A stretch of 64,000 bases of DNA from an uncultured Mucilaginibacter sp. (GCA_903864275.1 CAIPFE010000033.1:1-64000); one strand, 5' to 3'. Shown: positions 25,420-36,454, numbered from the stretch's first letter. Made by a program: numbers and translations. The notes: generated by a model not told the origin, from the letters alone.

Positions 25420-28400
25420 TTAATATCTAAGGATAATATATCCTGTTTTACGCCTGCTCTGTCCAACAGCAACATAATCCAAAGCATAAAAATAAGTGCC
25501 GGGCTGCAGCATTCGTTCATTTCTACTGGAATGCCCTTCAAATACTTTTGAAATATTATTATACCCTTTTGCCTCAAATACCAGCGTCCCGCTAAGATCG
25601 ATGATCGTTAACTCGTTATCCGGATAGGCGGTTATTCCGTCTATAATCAGGAAATCGTTAATGCCATCACCGTTTGGCGAAACACCCTGGTGCACCATAA
25701 CTCCGTCATTTTCGATGTTTATGTTATCGGTCGGTTGTACCACGCTTACCGGCAGATAAAGGCTCATCAGCGGGCCCGTTGCCCTGGTTACAGCAATCGA
25801 ATAAGTATGCGTTGTTGTCCCGTCCTGGGCGGTTACTACCGTGGTGATGGTGTTGTTACCAACGGCCAAAGCAATACTCCCGGAAGCGGTGCCTGACGTT
25901 ACCGCCGTGCCGTTCACTTTTATCGTGGCAGTTGCATCCTGCGTAGTTGCAGTAACCGTTACAGATGTGGTGGCATTACTTACTGATGTGGTGTAAGTTG
26001 TTGTAGTGCCGACGGTACCGGTATTGGTTAGTGCTGAGGTGGGCGTTAACTTAATGGCGCTCAATAAGGCATTACTTGACTTGGCGCGGGTAACTGTTAT
26101 CGAATACGTGTGTGTAGTTACCCCGTCCTGGGCCGTTACTACGGTAGTGATGACAGTTTGGCCAACCGCCAAAGCGATGCTCCCTGAAGCCGTTCCCGAA
26201 GTTACCGCTACACCGTTCACTTTTATCGTAGCGTGGGTATCCACAGTTGTCGGTGTTACGGTTACCGACGCGGTGGCATTGCTCACTGAAGTGGTGTAGG
26301 TGGTTGTGCTGCCAACAGTGCCGGTATTGGTTAGTGTTGAAACAGGGGTGAGTTTTATGCTGCTCAGCGAAACATTACTTGATAACCTGGTAACTGCTAT
26401 CGAATACGTGTGGGTTGTTGCCCCATCCTGGGCGGTTACAACAATACTGATATTTGTGGTAGTCCCCGCTGCCAAAGCAATGCTTCCCGATGCAGTTCCC
26501 GAAGTTATCGCAACACCATTTACCTTTATTGTCGCGTGGGTGTCAGCAGCAGTCGGCGTTACGGTTACCGAAGTAGTAGCGCCTGCGGCCGTTGTGGTGT
26601 AAGTGGTTGTGGTGCCTGTTGTGCCGGTATTGGTTAGTGTTGAAGCAGGGGTGAGCTTTATGGTGCTCAGCGAGGCATTATTTGATAACCTGGTTACAAC
26701 GATTGAATAAGTGTGGGTTGTTGTACCGTTCTGTGCCGTTACTATGGTAGTAATGGTCGTTGTAGTCCCCGCTGCCAGGGCAATACTCCCGGATGCCGTT
26801 CCTGAAGTTACGGCTACCCCGTTCACTTTTATGGTTGCGCCCGGATCAGCAGCTGTTGGCGTTACGGTTACCGATGTAGTGGAACCTGCGGCCGTGGTGG
26901 TGTAAGTTGTTGTGGTACCCGATGTGCCGGTATTGGTTAATGTTGAGGCAGGGGTTAGTTTGATGGTGCTGAGCGAGGCGTTGTTTGACGGTGTAACCAC
27001 TTTAATATTTACCGTTGCCGCACCGCCACCTCCGGCATTATAAGCGGTGATGGTATAATTTGCTGCGGGGCTCAGTACAGTTGGCGTCCCGCCGATAACA
27101 CCGGTAGTACCATTAAAACTTAAGCCAGCAGGTAAGGCGTGGCTCAGGTAGTAGCCGCCAACGGGCACAATTTTTTTCACCGCGTTATTCTCGTAATCCG
27201 CCACATATACGTTGCCGGCGCCATCGGTCGCTACCCCGGTTGGCTCAAGAAACCCAGACCCAATTGCAACCGGGGCTCCTCCGCCAACAGGTATCCATTT
27301 CACTAAATTGTTGCCTGAGTCGGCCACGTAAACATTGCCTGCAGCATCAACGGATACACCGAATGGGCCACTGAAACCGGAGCCTAAAGTAACCGGCGCG
27401 CCGCCAGCCACAGGGATCTTCTTTACGGCGTTGTGGCCCCGATCGGCCACATATACATTGCCTGCGGCATCTACAGCAACTCCATACGGGTTAGCGAACC
27501 CCGACCCTATGCTAACTACGGCACCATTGCCTGCAGGTATCTTCTCCACTTCATTATTGCCGTCATCGGCAACGTAAACGTTGCCGGCAGCGTCAACTGC
27601 TACGCCGGCCGGATTATTGAACCCGGAGCCTAAAGACACCATTGCGCCTCCACCCACAGGTATCTCCTGTATAGTTTCGAAATTTAAATCGGCCACATAT
27701 ACGTTGCCTGATGGATCTACCGCTATCCCAAACGGGGCACTGAAACCGGAGCCTAAAGTAACCGGAGCGCCCCCGCCTGCAGGGATCTTTTTTACCAAAC
27801 TATGATTTGAATCGGTTACATATACGTTGCCCGCCGCATCTACAGCTACCCCGCCCGGGAGGTTGAGCCCTGAGCCTAAAGTAGTGGTACCGCTGCTGTA
27901 AGCAGGTGCAGCCACCCCGCTGCCCGTCGGTGCCAGTGCTGTAATTGCCGTGCCAGTTGGATAGGTATGAGGACTTGTGTAACTGATAACCGGCGGGTTA
28001 GGGTTAACAACAATATTAACTGTGGCCGAACCGCTGCCTGCGTTGTTAAAAGCGGTAATAATATAATTTTTGGCCGCGCTTGCTGCTGTTGGCGTGCCGC
28101 TGATAATGCCTGTAGTAACATCTAAACTTAGACCGGCCGGTAACGCCTGGTTTAGGTAATAACCCCCCACGGGTTTAATTTGCAGCGCGGCATTATTGTC
28201 AAAATCGGCCACATATAAATTGTTTGCCCCATCTATCGCTATAGCTTTTGGACCACCAATAGCGGAGCTAATAGTAACAGGTAATGTGCCGTTGACCGGG
28301 AACTCTTTAACATCATGAGTTCCATATTCCGAAACGAACAAATTCCCGGCGGCATCAGTCGTCACGCCGTAGGGCTGTGAAAAAACAGTACCTATATTTA

Positions 28401-30168
28401 TAATGCTGCCACCGCCGACCGGGATCTCCTTAACAGCCTGATTGCCTTCATCGGCTACAAAAATATTTCCCACCGCATCTATCGCTACACCGGTTGGTTT
28501 TAGGAATCCTGAACCTAAAGTAACAGGTGTGCCACCCGCCGCCGGGATCTTTTTTATTGCGTTATTGCCCCTATCCGCTACATACACATTGCCTGCTGCA
28601 TCTACCGCAACCGCGTACGGCGCCGAAAACCCGGAACCGATGACAAGGGGTGTACCCCCTCCCGCAGGGATCTTCTTTACCGAGTTATTGCCATTGTCTG
28701 CTACGTACACATTGCCCGCGGCATCTACTGAAACACCACTGGGGTGATTAAAGCCCGAGCCGAAAGCAACCGGGGGCCCGCCGCCGACAGGTATTTTACT
28801 CACTGCATTGCCAATAGAATCCGCTACAAATACATTCCCTGCACCATCTATCGTTACGCCCGTTGGCCCGTTGAGGCCGGAGCTTATGGTCACCGGGCTG
28901 CTATTGTAGCCGGGGGCGGCAACGGCCCCGCCACTAACTGAAGGCGATAAGGCGGTAATTGCCTTACCTATGGGATAAATTTGAGGGCTGCTATAACTGA
29001 TAACAGGTGGCACTTGAACTGCGATACTTACCGTGGTGGAAGCGCTGCCCATGCTGTTATAGGCAGTTATGATATAATTTGTGGCCGGGCTTGGCGCGGT
29101 AGGCGTCCCGCTTATCACACCTGTGGTATTATTAAAACTTAAGCCTGCGGGTAAGGCCTGGTTGATATAATAGCCGCCGGTCGGTTCAATTTTATAAAGT
29201 CCTCCCTCGAGCCCAATGTCAGAGGCTAAATATATATTGCCCGAACCATCTAACGCCATCCCATACCCGCCGAGTATGCCCGTGCTAACGGTAATCGTAC
29301 TGCCACCTCCTGCAAGGATTTCTTTTATATCAGATTTGTTATCAAGCATCGATGGAGTTTCATGTACGAAAACATTTCCGGCAGCGTCAATAGCCACCCA
29401 ATCCGGAGCCTGAAACCCGGACCCCAGGGAAACTGTGGTGCCCCCGTTCACAAGGATTTCCTTTATGGCGTTGTTGCCCTCATCGGCGACATACACATTG
29501 CCTGACGCATCAACAGCCACCCCAACAGGGCCATTAAATCCTGTGCCGACAGTTACCGGCGTGCCTCCGCCTGCAGGAATCTTGGTTACTGTGCTGAGCG
29601 TGTGATCAGCAACATATACGTTGCCCGAACCGTCTACCGCAATACCATTTGGGTTCGTAAAACTGGGGCCTAAATTAACGGGCATGCCGCCACCCCCCGG
29701 AATCCTGTATGCCGCTTTACTGATACCATCTGTAAAATATACATTGCCGGAAGCATCTACTGCTACACCAATCGCGCCATCGGAACTCGCGAGTTGAATG
29801 AGACTCCCGCCGGCGAAAGGGATCTCAAATATTCCCCCAAGTCCATCATCGGAAAAATACAGATTTCCCGCAACGTCTGCCGCTATATCCACTGTAGTAA
29901 TGGTGTTGTTGGGACCAAATGCAGAAACGCTGCCAAAGCCCGGGCTGGCTACCCCACTGCTTGTTGGCGTAAGAGGGGTAATTGTTGTGCCCGGAGGATA
30001 CGTTTGCGGGCTGACATAACTGATGGTTGGCGCCTGTGCAAATAATTTGGCAGGTGAAATGCCTGCTATTAAAAATGCTGTCAGCATGGCTAATGCAAAA
30101 AAAACCGCAACATGCATTGATGGCCCGGTTTTTAAGTTTTCAGTGGATAGAGGGTAAGTTTTTCTCAT
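25420..30168 (-). CDS. Giant T9SS-secreted protein: NHL blocks + Ig + cadherin-like repeats
   Basis: 1582 aa. A signal peptide (MRKTYPLST..., hydrophobic 20-40, ending SPAKLFA) precedes three parallel units. Each unit has a lead-in (ISYSSPQIYPIGKAITAL type), six NHL-type repeats (GVAVDAAGNVYVADxGNNAVKKIP) and a putative Ig (He_PIG) domain (LPAGLSFNxTTGVISGTPT), at about 60-390, 430-730 and 765-1058. Four ~100-aa cadherin-like beta-sandwich repeats follow (about 1060-1470). The C-terminal ~100 residues are a T9SS type B sorting domain (QGVSPNGDGINDFLIIDG ... LQPGTYFYALDY). It should be exported and anchored or released at the cell surface. Nearly all NHL repeats keep the GNVYVAD core, suggesting an intact fold. 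It is the last gene of the cluster. Confidence 0.9.
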   Translation of the reverse strand: MRKTYPLSTENLKTGPSMHVAVFFALAMLTAFLIAGISPAKLFAQAPTISYVSPQTYPPGTTITPLTPTSSGVASPGFGSVSAFGPNNTITTVDIAADVAGNLYFSDDGLGGIFEIPFAGGSLIQLASSDGAIGVAVDASGNVYFTDGISKAAYRIPGGGGMPVNLGPSFTNPNGIAVDGSGNVYVADHTLSTVTKIPAGGGTPVTVGTGFNGPVGVAVDASGNVYVADEGNNAIKEILVNGGTTVSLGSGFQAPDWVAIDAAGNVFVHETPSMLDNKSDIKEILAGGGSTITVSTGILGGYGMALDGSGNIYLASDIGLEGGLYKIEPTGGYYINQALPAGLSFNNTTGVISGTPTAPSPATNYIITAYNSMGSASTTVSIAVQVPPVISYSSPQIYPIGKAITALSPSVSGGAVAAPGYNSSPVTISSGLNGPTGVTIDGAGNVFVADSIGNAVSKIPVGGGPPVAFGSGFNHPSGVSVDAAGNVYVADNGNNSVKKIPAGGGTPLVIGSGFSAPYAVAVDAAGNVYVADRGNNAIKKIPAAGGTPVTLGSGFLKPTGVAIDAVGNIFVADEGNQAVKEIPVGGGSIINIGTVFSQPYGVTTDAAGNLFVSEYGTHDVKEFPVNGTLPVTISSAIGGPKAIAIDGANNLYVADFDNNAALQIKPVGGYYLNQALPAGLSLDVTTGIISGTPTAASAAKNYIITAFNNAGSGSATVNIVVNPNPPVISYTSPHTYPTGTAITALAPTGSGVAAPAYSSGTTTLGSGLNLPGGVAVDAAGNVYVTDSNHSLVKKIPAGGGAPVTLGSGFSAPFGIAVDPSGNVYVADLNFETIQEIPVGGGAMVSLGSGFNNPAGVAVDAAGNVYVADDGNNEVEKIPAGNGAVVSIGSGFANPYGVAVDAAGNVYVADRGHNAVKKIPVAGGAPVTLGSGFSGPFGVSVDAAGNVYVADSGNNLVKWIPVGGGAPVAIGSGFLEPTGVATDGAGNVYVADYENNAVKKIVPVGGYYLSHALPAGLSFNGTTGVIGGTPTVLSPAANYTITAYNAGGGGAATVNIKVVTPSNNASLSTIKLTPASTLTNTGTSGTTTTYTTTAAGSTTSVTVTPTAADPGATIKVNGVAVTSGTASGSIALAAGTTTTITTIVTAQNGTTTHTYSIVVTRLSNNASLSTIKLTPASTLTNTGTTGTTTTYTTTAAGATTSVTVTPTAADTHATIKVNGVAITSGTASGSIALAAGTTTNISIVVTAQDGATTHTYSIAVTRLSSNVSLSSIKLTPVSTLTNTGTVGSTTTYTTSVSNATASVTVTPTTVDTHATIKVNGVAVTSGTASGSIALAVGQTVITTVVTAQDGVTTHTYSITVTRAKSSNALLSAIKLTPTSALTNTGTVGTTTTYTTSVSNATTSVTVTATTQDATATIKVNGTAVTSGTASGSIALAVGNNTITTVVTAQDGTTTHTYSIAVTRATGPLMSLYLPVSVVQPTDNINIENDGVMVHQGVSPNGDGINDFLIIDGITAYPDNELTIIDLSGTLVFEAKGYNNISKVFEGHSSRNERMLQPGTYFYALDYVAVGQSRRKTGYIILRY

Positions 30169-30279
30169 TGATTAATAATTAAAAAATAAAAAAACTGGCA
30201 ATCGGGCTTTTACCGGGGCAAATCATCACCGGTAAAAAAGCCGTTCCATAGCTTTAAATTTTATCAAACCGGGTGAAAA

Positions 30280-30370
30280 TGAAAATATTTATTTTTTGAA
30301 GATAAGGTAAAATATCCCATAAATACAATATTCTCCTTTACATAATTAGTTGTATATCAAAACTTAATTA
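30280..30370 (-). promoter_or_regulatory. Conserved upstream region of the T9SS paralog genes
   Basis: On the minus strand this segment reads AGTTTTGATA, then TTATGTAA, then TATTGTATTT and, nearer the gene, TATTTTACCTTATCTTC. The same order of motifs occurs upstream of the genes starting at 47005 and 60505. It probably contains the promoter (TTTG and TAnnTTTG-like boxes of Bacteroidota), but I cannot fix the exact boxes. Confidence 0.5.
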
Positions 30371-30429
30371 ACAGGCAAGAAGGTTTCCAGCTTTTTAAAT
30401 TTGTCTGATCTAAACCGATCTTATTTCAA

Positions 30430-33400
30430 TTAATATTTAAGTATGATAAAGCCAGTTTTATGTTTGTAAACACCATTAGCGCTATAGTCCAGCGAATAAA
30501 AATAAGTGCCGGGCTGCAGCAATTTGCTATTTATGCCCGAATGCCCATCGAACGTTTTTGAAATGTTATTATACCGTTCTGCCTGGAATACCAGCCTCCC
30601 GCTAGGATCGATGATGGTTAGCTTGTTATCAGGGTAGGCGGTTATACCGTCTATGGTAAGGAAATCGTTCAACCCATCACCGTTTGGCGAAACACCCTGG
30701 TGCACCATCACGCCGTCATTTTCGATGTTTATGTTATCGGTCGGTTGTACCACGCTTACCGGCAGGTAAAGGCTCATCAGCGGGCCTGTTGCCCTGGTTA
30801 CAGTAATCGAATAAGTATGCGTTGTCGTCCCGTCCTGGGCGGTTACTACCGTGGTGATGGTGTTGTTACCAACGGCCAAAGCAATACTCCCGGAAGCGGT
30901 GCCTGACGTTACCGCCGTGCCGTTCACTCTCATCGTGGCAGTTGCATCCTGCGTAGTTGCAGTAACCGTTACAGATGTGGTGCCATTACTTACTGATGTA
31001 GTGTAAGTTGTTGTGGTGCCTGTTGTACCGGTGTTGGTTAGGGTTGAAGTGGGGGTCAGCTTTATCGCGCTCAGCAAGGCATTATTTGACTTGGCACGGG
31101 TTACCGTTATCGAATAAGTGTGGGTAGTTACGCCGTCCTGCGCCGTTACCACGGTAGTGATGACAGTTTGGCCAACAGCCAAAGCGATGCTCCCTGAAGC
31201 CGTCCCCGAAGTTACCGCCGTTCCGTTCACTTTTATCGTCGCGTGGGTGTCCACAGTTGTCGGTGTTAGGGTGACCGACGCGGTGGCATTGCTCACTGAA
31301 GTGGTGTAGGTAGTTGTGCTCCCAACAGTGCCGGTATTGGTTAGTGTTGAAACAGGGGTGAGTTTTATGCTGCTCAGCGAAACATTATTTGATAACCTGG
31401 TAACAGCTATCGAATACGTGTGGGTTGTTGACCCATCCTGGGCGGTTACAACAATATTGATATTTGTGGTAGCTCCGGCTGCCAGGGCAATACTTCCTGA
31501 TGCCGCTCCTGAAACTACCGCTACACCATTTACTTTTACAGTCGCGTGGGCTTCGTGCACTGTTGGTGTAACGGTTACCGATGTGGTAGCGCCGGCGGCT
31601 GTTGTAGTGTAAGTTGTTGTGCTACCAACCGTGCCGGTATTGGTTAGTGTTGAGGCGGGGGTCAGTTTGATGGTGCTTAGCTGGGCATCATTTGACAATT
31701 TTGTTACAACGATCGAGTAAGTGTGGGTTGTTGTTCCGTTCTGGGCAGTCACTATGGTAGTAATGGTCGTTGTAGTCCCCGCTGCCAGGGCAATACTCCC
31801 GGAAGCCGTTCCCGAAGTTACGGCCACCCCGTTCACTTTTATTGTTGCAGATGGGTCCTGTGCTGTTGGCGTTACAGTTACTGATGTAGTGGAACCGGCC
31901 GCCGTTGTGGTGTAAGTGGTTGTGGTACCGCTGGTACCGGTATTGGTTAGTGCGGAAGCCGGTGTCAGTTTTATGGTGCTCAATAAGGCGTTGTTCGACA
32001 CGCCCGGTATAAACACCCAGGCAGCCCCCTGGAACGAATTGTCGCCATACCCCCCCGCTATGGCCGTATTGCCATCGGCGCTCAACGATACGGAAACACC
32101 CTGGAAGGCCATCCCTGTATTACCGGTTCCCAACAGCTTTGTACCTTTCTGTGCCCAGGCGCCGCCGCTGCGGGTATACACCCATACGGCTCCCTGGTCA
32201 GTGTTGTCAGTGTAACCCCCAACCATGGCCGTGTTGCCATCAGCGCTCAGGGATATTGAAATGCCCTGGTGAGCGGCCCCGGTGCTGCCGGTACCCACCA
32301 GTTTTGGCCCCTGCTGTACCCAGGCACCGCCACTGCGTGTATAAACCCATACAGCTCCCACATTTGCGTTGTCAGCAAACCCACCTACGATGGCCGTATT
32401 GCCATCGGCGCTCAGCGACACAGAACGGCCCTGATCGGCAGCCCCTATGCTGCCTGTTCCTACCAGCTTTGGCCCCTGCTGGGTCCATGTGGTGCCAATA
32501 CGGGTGAAAACCCAGGTCGCACCCACGCCAGAATTGTCGTTGTACGCCCCCACAATGGCCGTGTTACCATCAGCGCTCAGGGATACGGAAGTGCCCTGGT
32601 CGGCAGCACCTATGTTACCCGTGCCCACCAGCTTTGAACCCTGTTGGGCCCAGGTGCCGCTGCTCCGGGTGTACACCCATGCTGCTCCCAAGCCGGAATT
32701 GTCATTGTAGCCCCCAACCATGGCCGTGTTGCCATCGGCGCTAAGGGATACTGAAATGCCCTGTTGGGCGTCCCCCAAGTAATCTGAACCTACCAGCTTT
32801 GAGCCCTGCTGGGTCCAGGTACTGCCGCTGCGGGTGTAAACCCAGGCTGCTCCCACGCCGGCATTATCCTGGTACGCCCCAACAATAGCCGTATTACCAT
32901 CAGCGCTCAGGGATACGGCAGTGCCCTGGTAAACAGGGCTTCCTACGCTACCCGTCCCAACCAGCTTTGAGCCCTGCTGCGTCCAGGTAGTGCCGCTGCG
33001 GGTGTAAACCCAGGCTGCGCCCACGCTTGAATTATCACTAACCCCGCCTACAATGGCCGTATTGCCATCGGCGCTCAGGGATATGGAGTAACCCTGTTCG
33101 GGATTTCCAATACCACCTGTACCCACCAGTTTTGTTCCCTGCTGTACCGACGGATATTTTGTTGCTGTTACCGTAAAGTTTGTAGTGCTGCTTGCCGTAC
33201 CGCCCCCGGTAGTTATTGAAACTGTGCCAGTTAACGCGCCGGGCATAACCAAAGCCACCACGGTGCTGGCGGTATTGGACAGGACGATAGCGCTTTGGCC
33301 ACCTATGGTAAACGTTGTTAAGGCGCCCAGGTTTGTGCCGCTTACGGTTACCAGGGTGCCCGGTGGCCCGGTGACAGGGCTAAAGGAGGTAATAGTTGGG

Positions 33401-36360
33401 TGCCCTTCAAGATATACCCATGCAGCCCCCTGGCTTGAATTGTCAAAAGGGCCCCCGGTAATTGCGGTCGTGCCATCTTCACTCATCGCTATCGAATAGC
33501 CCTGTGCGGCGGCGCCGGTGTTACCCGTTCCCACGAGTTTCGAACCTTTTTGAACCCAAGCCCCGCTGCTGCGGGTGTAAACCCATGCTGATCCCTGGTT
33601 TGAATTGTCTCCAGACCCGCCAATAATAGCCGTATTGCCATCCGCACTCAATGATACCGAACTGCCCTGAGAGGCTGCCCCAACGCTGCCTGTCCCCACC
33701 AGTTTTGTGCCCTGCTGTGCCCACGTGCCGGCGCTGCGACTATATACCCAGGCTGCCCCCACGCCGGAATTGTCACTACTGCCTCCAACAACGGCTGTAT
33801 TCCCATCAGCGTTAAGAGATACAGAATTGCCCTGTTCGGCAGTACCTGTATTGCCGGTGCCTACCAGCTTTAATCCCTGCTGGGTCCAGGTGGCGCCACT
33901 ACGGGTATAAACCCAGGCCGCACCCTGGAAGGAGTTGTCAAGATCGCCTCCTACGATGGCCGTATTGCCATCCGCGCTCAGCACCACAGCAATGCCCTGG
34001 CCCGGGGTCCCCATGCCGCCGCTACCCACCAACTTTGATCCATCCTGTGACCAAATTCCGCCACTACGGATGTACACCCAGGCTGCCCCAATGCCGGCAT
34101 TATCCTGGCTTCCGCCCACAATGGCCGTATTGCCATCCGCGCTCAGCGACACGGAAATACCCTGTTCCGAGGTTCCTGCCCCATCCGTAGCTACCAATTT
34201 TGTTCCCTGCTGGGTCCAGGTGCTGCCGCTGCGTGTATACACCCAGGCTGCCCCAACGCTTAAATTATCCTGGTATCCACCCACTATAGCTGTATTGCCA
34301 TCGGCGCTGATAGCGACCGACCAGCCTTGCTGGGCAGCGCCTACATTCCCGGTGCCTACCAACTTTGATCCTTGCTGGGCCCAGGTAGTGCCGCTACGTG
34401 TATAGATCCACGCGGCGCCCTGGGATGAGTTGTCGGCATATCCGCCCACAATTGCCGTATTTCCATCCGCGCTGATGGCTATAGCATGGCCCTGCTGGGC
34501 CGCGCCGATGTTGCCCGCACCCGCCAGCTTTGAGCCCTGCTGAACAGACGGATAGGGTGTTGCAGTTGGGGTAAAAATCCCGCTGCTGCCTGATGTACCA
34601 AGCGACGTAGTTATTGAAACCGTACCAGTTATTGCGCCCGGCATAACCATGGCTACTAAAGTGCTGCCAGTGTAAGATAGTACAATAGCGCTTTGACCGC
34701 CTATAGTAAGTGCGGTAGGTGCAGTCAAACCTGTGCCGTTGATGGTTACCAGGGTACCTGGAGGCCCGCTGGCGGGGCTAAAAAAGGCTATTGTTGGAGG
34801 GGGTTGAGGCCCGGTATAAACCCACGCTGCTCCCACGTTGGAATTGTCAGCGGGTCCTCCTACAATTGCCAAATTGCCATCCGCACTCAGCGATACGGAT
34901 TGGCCCTGTAAGGCAGCGCCTGTGTTACCTGTCCCTACCAGCTTATTACCTTGCTGAGCCCATGTGCTGCCGCTCCTTGTATAAATCCAGGCCGCCCCCT
35001 GGTTAGTATTATCCACAGCACCCCCCACGATGGCCGTATTGCCATCCGCGCTGAGTGATACTGAAATGCCCTGATCGGCAACACCCCCAACAATACCGGT
35101 ACCCACCAGCTTTGAACCTTGCTGCGCCCAGCCGCCGTTAGCCCGCGTGTAAACCCAGGCTGCTCCTGCGTTGCCATTGTCATCGGGCCCTCCTACGATG
35201 GCTGTATTCCCATCCGCACTCAGGGCCACGGACCAGCCCTGTTCGGAACCCGGGTCGCTGTCAGTCCCCACCAGCTTATTACCCTGCTGGGTCCAGGCGC
35301 CGCCGCTGCGGGTGTAAACCCAGGCCGCTCCCTGGGTGACCCCCGTTCCCGCCTTAATGGTATTGTCAGCATATCCCCCTGCAATAGCCGTATTGCCATC
35401 CGCGCTCAGCGCTACGGAACTACCTTGATAGACGGGCGGACCAACGCTGCCTGTTCCTACCATCTTTGAACCTTGCTGCGTCCAGGTACCGCCGCTGCGG
35501 GTGTAAAACCATGCTGCTCCTGTACCAGAGTCGTCATTATTCCCTCCTACCATCGCTGTATTACCATCTGCACTGAGGGATACTGCACTGCCCTGTTGAG
35601 ATGGCCCAACGCCGCCTGTGCCAACCAGTTTTCCTTGCTGGGCCCACGCGCCGCTGCTTCGGGTGAAAACCCAGGCCGCGCCCTCGTGCGAATTGTCCTG
35701 GTATCCCCCCAAAATAGCCGTATTGCCATCCGCGCTCAGCGATACAGACCATCCCTGTGCAGCAACCCCCGTATTGCCTGTACCTACAAGTTTTGAACCT
35801 TGCTGCACCCAGGTGCCGCCGGTCCGCGTATAGATCCATGCCGCGCCCGCGCCGGAATTATCCTGGTACCCTCCGACAATGGCTGTATTGCCATCGGCAC
35901 TCAGCGCTGCGGAAAAGCCCTGTTGAGCAGCTCCCGCGGCGCCTGTACCCACCAGGGCGGAACCCTGTTGAGCAGATGGATAAGGCGTTGCTGTTACGGT
36001 AAAGTTACCGCTGCCGCTTGCCGTACCGCCTGCCGTAGTTATTGAAACCAGGCCTGTTGCAGCACCGGTCATCACCATACCTACTAAAACGCTGCCCGTA
36101 TTGGATATTGCTATCGCGCTTTTGCCGCCAATAGTAAAGGCAGTTGGGGTACTTAAGTTTGTGCCGTTTATTGTGACCAATGTACCCACCGGCCCGGAGG
36201 CGGGGGTAAAAGAAGTAATTGTTGGCGCAGCGGCAAATAACTTCACAGGTAAAACTGTTGCAAGCAGCAAGGCTGCAAATAACACAGTAACCGGCAGAAA
36301 AGAATGCCTTAATTGTTTTGTTGATACAGTTTCAAGGGGGGTTGGGTAATTTTTTCTCAT
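30430..36360 (-). CDS. Giant T9SS-secreted protein: 3 x (IPT + 7-blade propeller) + cadherin-like repeats
   Basis: 1976 aa from the ATG at 36360 (MRKNYPTPLETVSTK), the start shared with its paralogs; the frame extends 9 codons further up. After a signal peptide come three units, each an IPT/TIG domain (ITSFTPASGPVGTLVTINGT) and a block of ~55-aa FG-GAP-like blades (GxSVSLSADGNTAIVGG...GAAWVYTRSGGTW). I count exactly seven blades in each block. Each block opens with the strand QQGSKLVGTG that completes its last blade. Approximate spans: 40-525, 523-983 and 985-1450. Four cadherin-like repeats (1452-1855) and a T9SS type B sorting domain (1865-1976) follow. Confidence 0.9.
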   Translation of the reverse strand: MRKNYPTPLETVSTKQLRHSFLPVTVLFAALLLATVLPVKLFAAAPTITSFTPASGPVGTLVTINGTNLSTPTAFTIGGKSAIAISNTGSVLVGMVMTGAATGLVSITTAGGTASGSGNFTVTATPYPSAQQGSALVGTGAAGAAQQGFSAALSADGNTAIVGGYQDNSGAGAAWIYTRTGGTWVQQGSKLVGTGNTGVAAQGWSVSLSADGNTAILGGYQDNSHEGAAWVFTRSSGAWAQQGKLVGTGGVGPSQQGSAVSLSADGNTAMVGGNNDDSGTGAAWFYTRSGGTWTQQGSKMVGTGSVGPPVYQGSSVALSADGNTAIAGGYADNTIKAGTGVTQGAAWVYTRSGGAWTQQGNKLVGTDSDPGSEQGWSVALSADGNTAIVGGPDDNGNAGAAWVYTRANGGWAQQGSKLVGTGIVGGVADQGISVSLSADGNTAIVGGAVDNTNQGAAWIYTRSGSTWAQQGNKLVGTGNTGAALQGQSVSLSADGNLAIVGGPADNSNVGAAWVYTGPQPPPTIAFFSPASGPPGTLVTINGTGLTAPTALTIGGQSAIVLSYTGSTLVAMVMPGAITGTVSITTSLGTSGSSGIFTPTATPYPSVQQGSKLAGAGNIGAAQQGHAIAISADGNTAIVGGYADNSSQGAAWIYTRSGTTWAQQGSKLVGTGNVGAAQQGWSVAISADGNTAIVGGYQDNLSVGAAWVYTRSGSTWTQQGTKLVATDGAGTSEQGISVSLSADGNTAIVGGSQDNAGIGAAWVYIRSGGIWSQDGSKLVGSGGMGTPGQGIAVVLSADGNTAIVGGDLDNSFQGAAWVYTRSGATWTQQGLKLVGTGNTGTAEQGNSVSLNADGNTAVVGGSSDNSGVGAAWVYSRSAGTWAQQGTKLVGTGSVGAASQGSSVSLSADGNTAIIGGSGDNSNQGSAWVYTRSSGAWVQKGSKLVGTGNTGAAAQGYSIAMSEDGTTAITGGPFDNSSQGAAWVYLEGHPTITSFSPVTGPPGTLVTVSGTNLGALTTFTIGGQSAIVLSNTASTVVALVMPGALTGTVSITTGGGTASSTTNFTVTATKYPSVQQGTKLVGTGGIGNPEQGYSISLSADGNTAIVGGVSDNSSVGAAWVYTRSGTTWTQQGSKLVGTGSVGSPVYQGTAVSLSADGNTAIVGAYQDNAGVGAAWVYTRSGSTWTQQGSKLVGSDYLGDAQQGISVSLSADGNTAMVGGYNDNSGLGAAWVYTRSSGTWAQQGSKLVGTGNIGAADQGTSVSLSADGNTAIVGAYNDNSGVGATWVFTRIGTTWTQQGPKLVGTGSIGAADQGRSVSLSADGNTAIVGGFADNANVGAVWVYTRSGGAWVQQGPKLVGTGSTGAAHQGISISLSADGNTAMVGGYTDNTDQGAVWVYTRSGGAWAQKGTKLLGTGNTGMAFQGVSVSLSADGNTAIAGGYGDNSFQGAAWVFIPGVSNNALLSTIKLTPASALTNTGTSGTTTTYTTTAAGSTTSVTVTPTAQDPSATIKVNGVAVTSGTASGSIALAAGTTTTITTIVTAQNGTTTHTYSIVVTKLSNDAQLSTIKLTPASTLTNTGTVGSTTTYTTTAAGATTSVTVTPTVHEAHATVKVNGVAVVSGAASGSIALAAGATTNINIVVTAQDGSTTHTYSIAVTRLSNNVSLSSIKLTPVSTLTNTGTVGSTTTYTTSVSNATASVTLTPTTVDTHATIKVNGTAVTSGTASGSIALAVGQTVITTVVTAQDGVTTHTYSITVTRAKSNNALLSAIKLTPTSTLTNTGTTGTTTTYTTSVSNGTTSVTVTATTQDATATMRVNGTAVTSGTASGSIALAVGNNTITTVVTAQDGTTTHTYSITVTRATGPLMSLYLPVSVVQPTDNINIENDGVMVHQGVSPNGDGLNDFLTIDGITAYPDNKLTIIDPSGRLVFQAERYNNISKTFDGHSGINSKLLQPGTYFYSLDYSANGVYKHKTGFIILKY

Positions 36361-36454
36361 GTCTTTATATTTAAACACCAGGTGCAAGCCTTAAACCGGG
36401 GTAAATTAAAGTGCTTTGGTATTGGTTGTAAGCCAGGTAAAAAAGGGGATAATT

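Noticed and set aside
31715..35840. Plus-strand ORFs over the propeller blocks
   Set aside because: Shadows of the FG-GAP-like blades; they repeat with the ~165-bp blade period and disappear where blades end.
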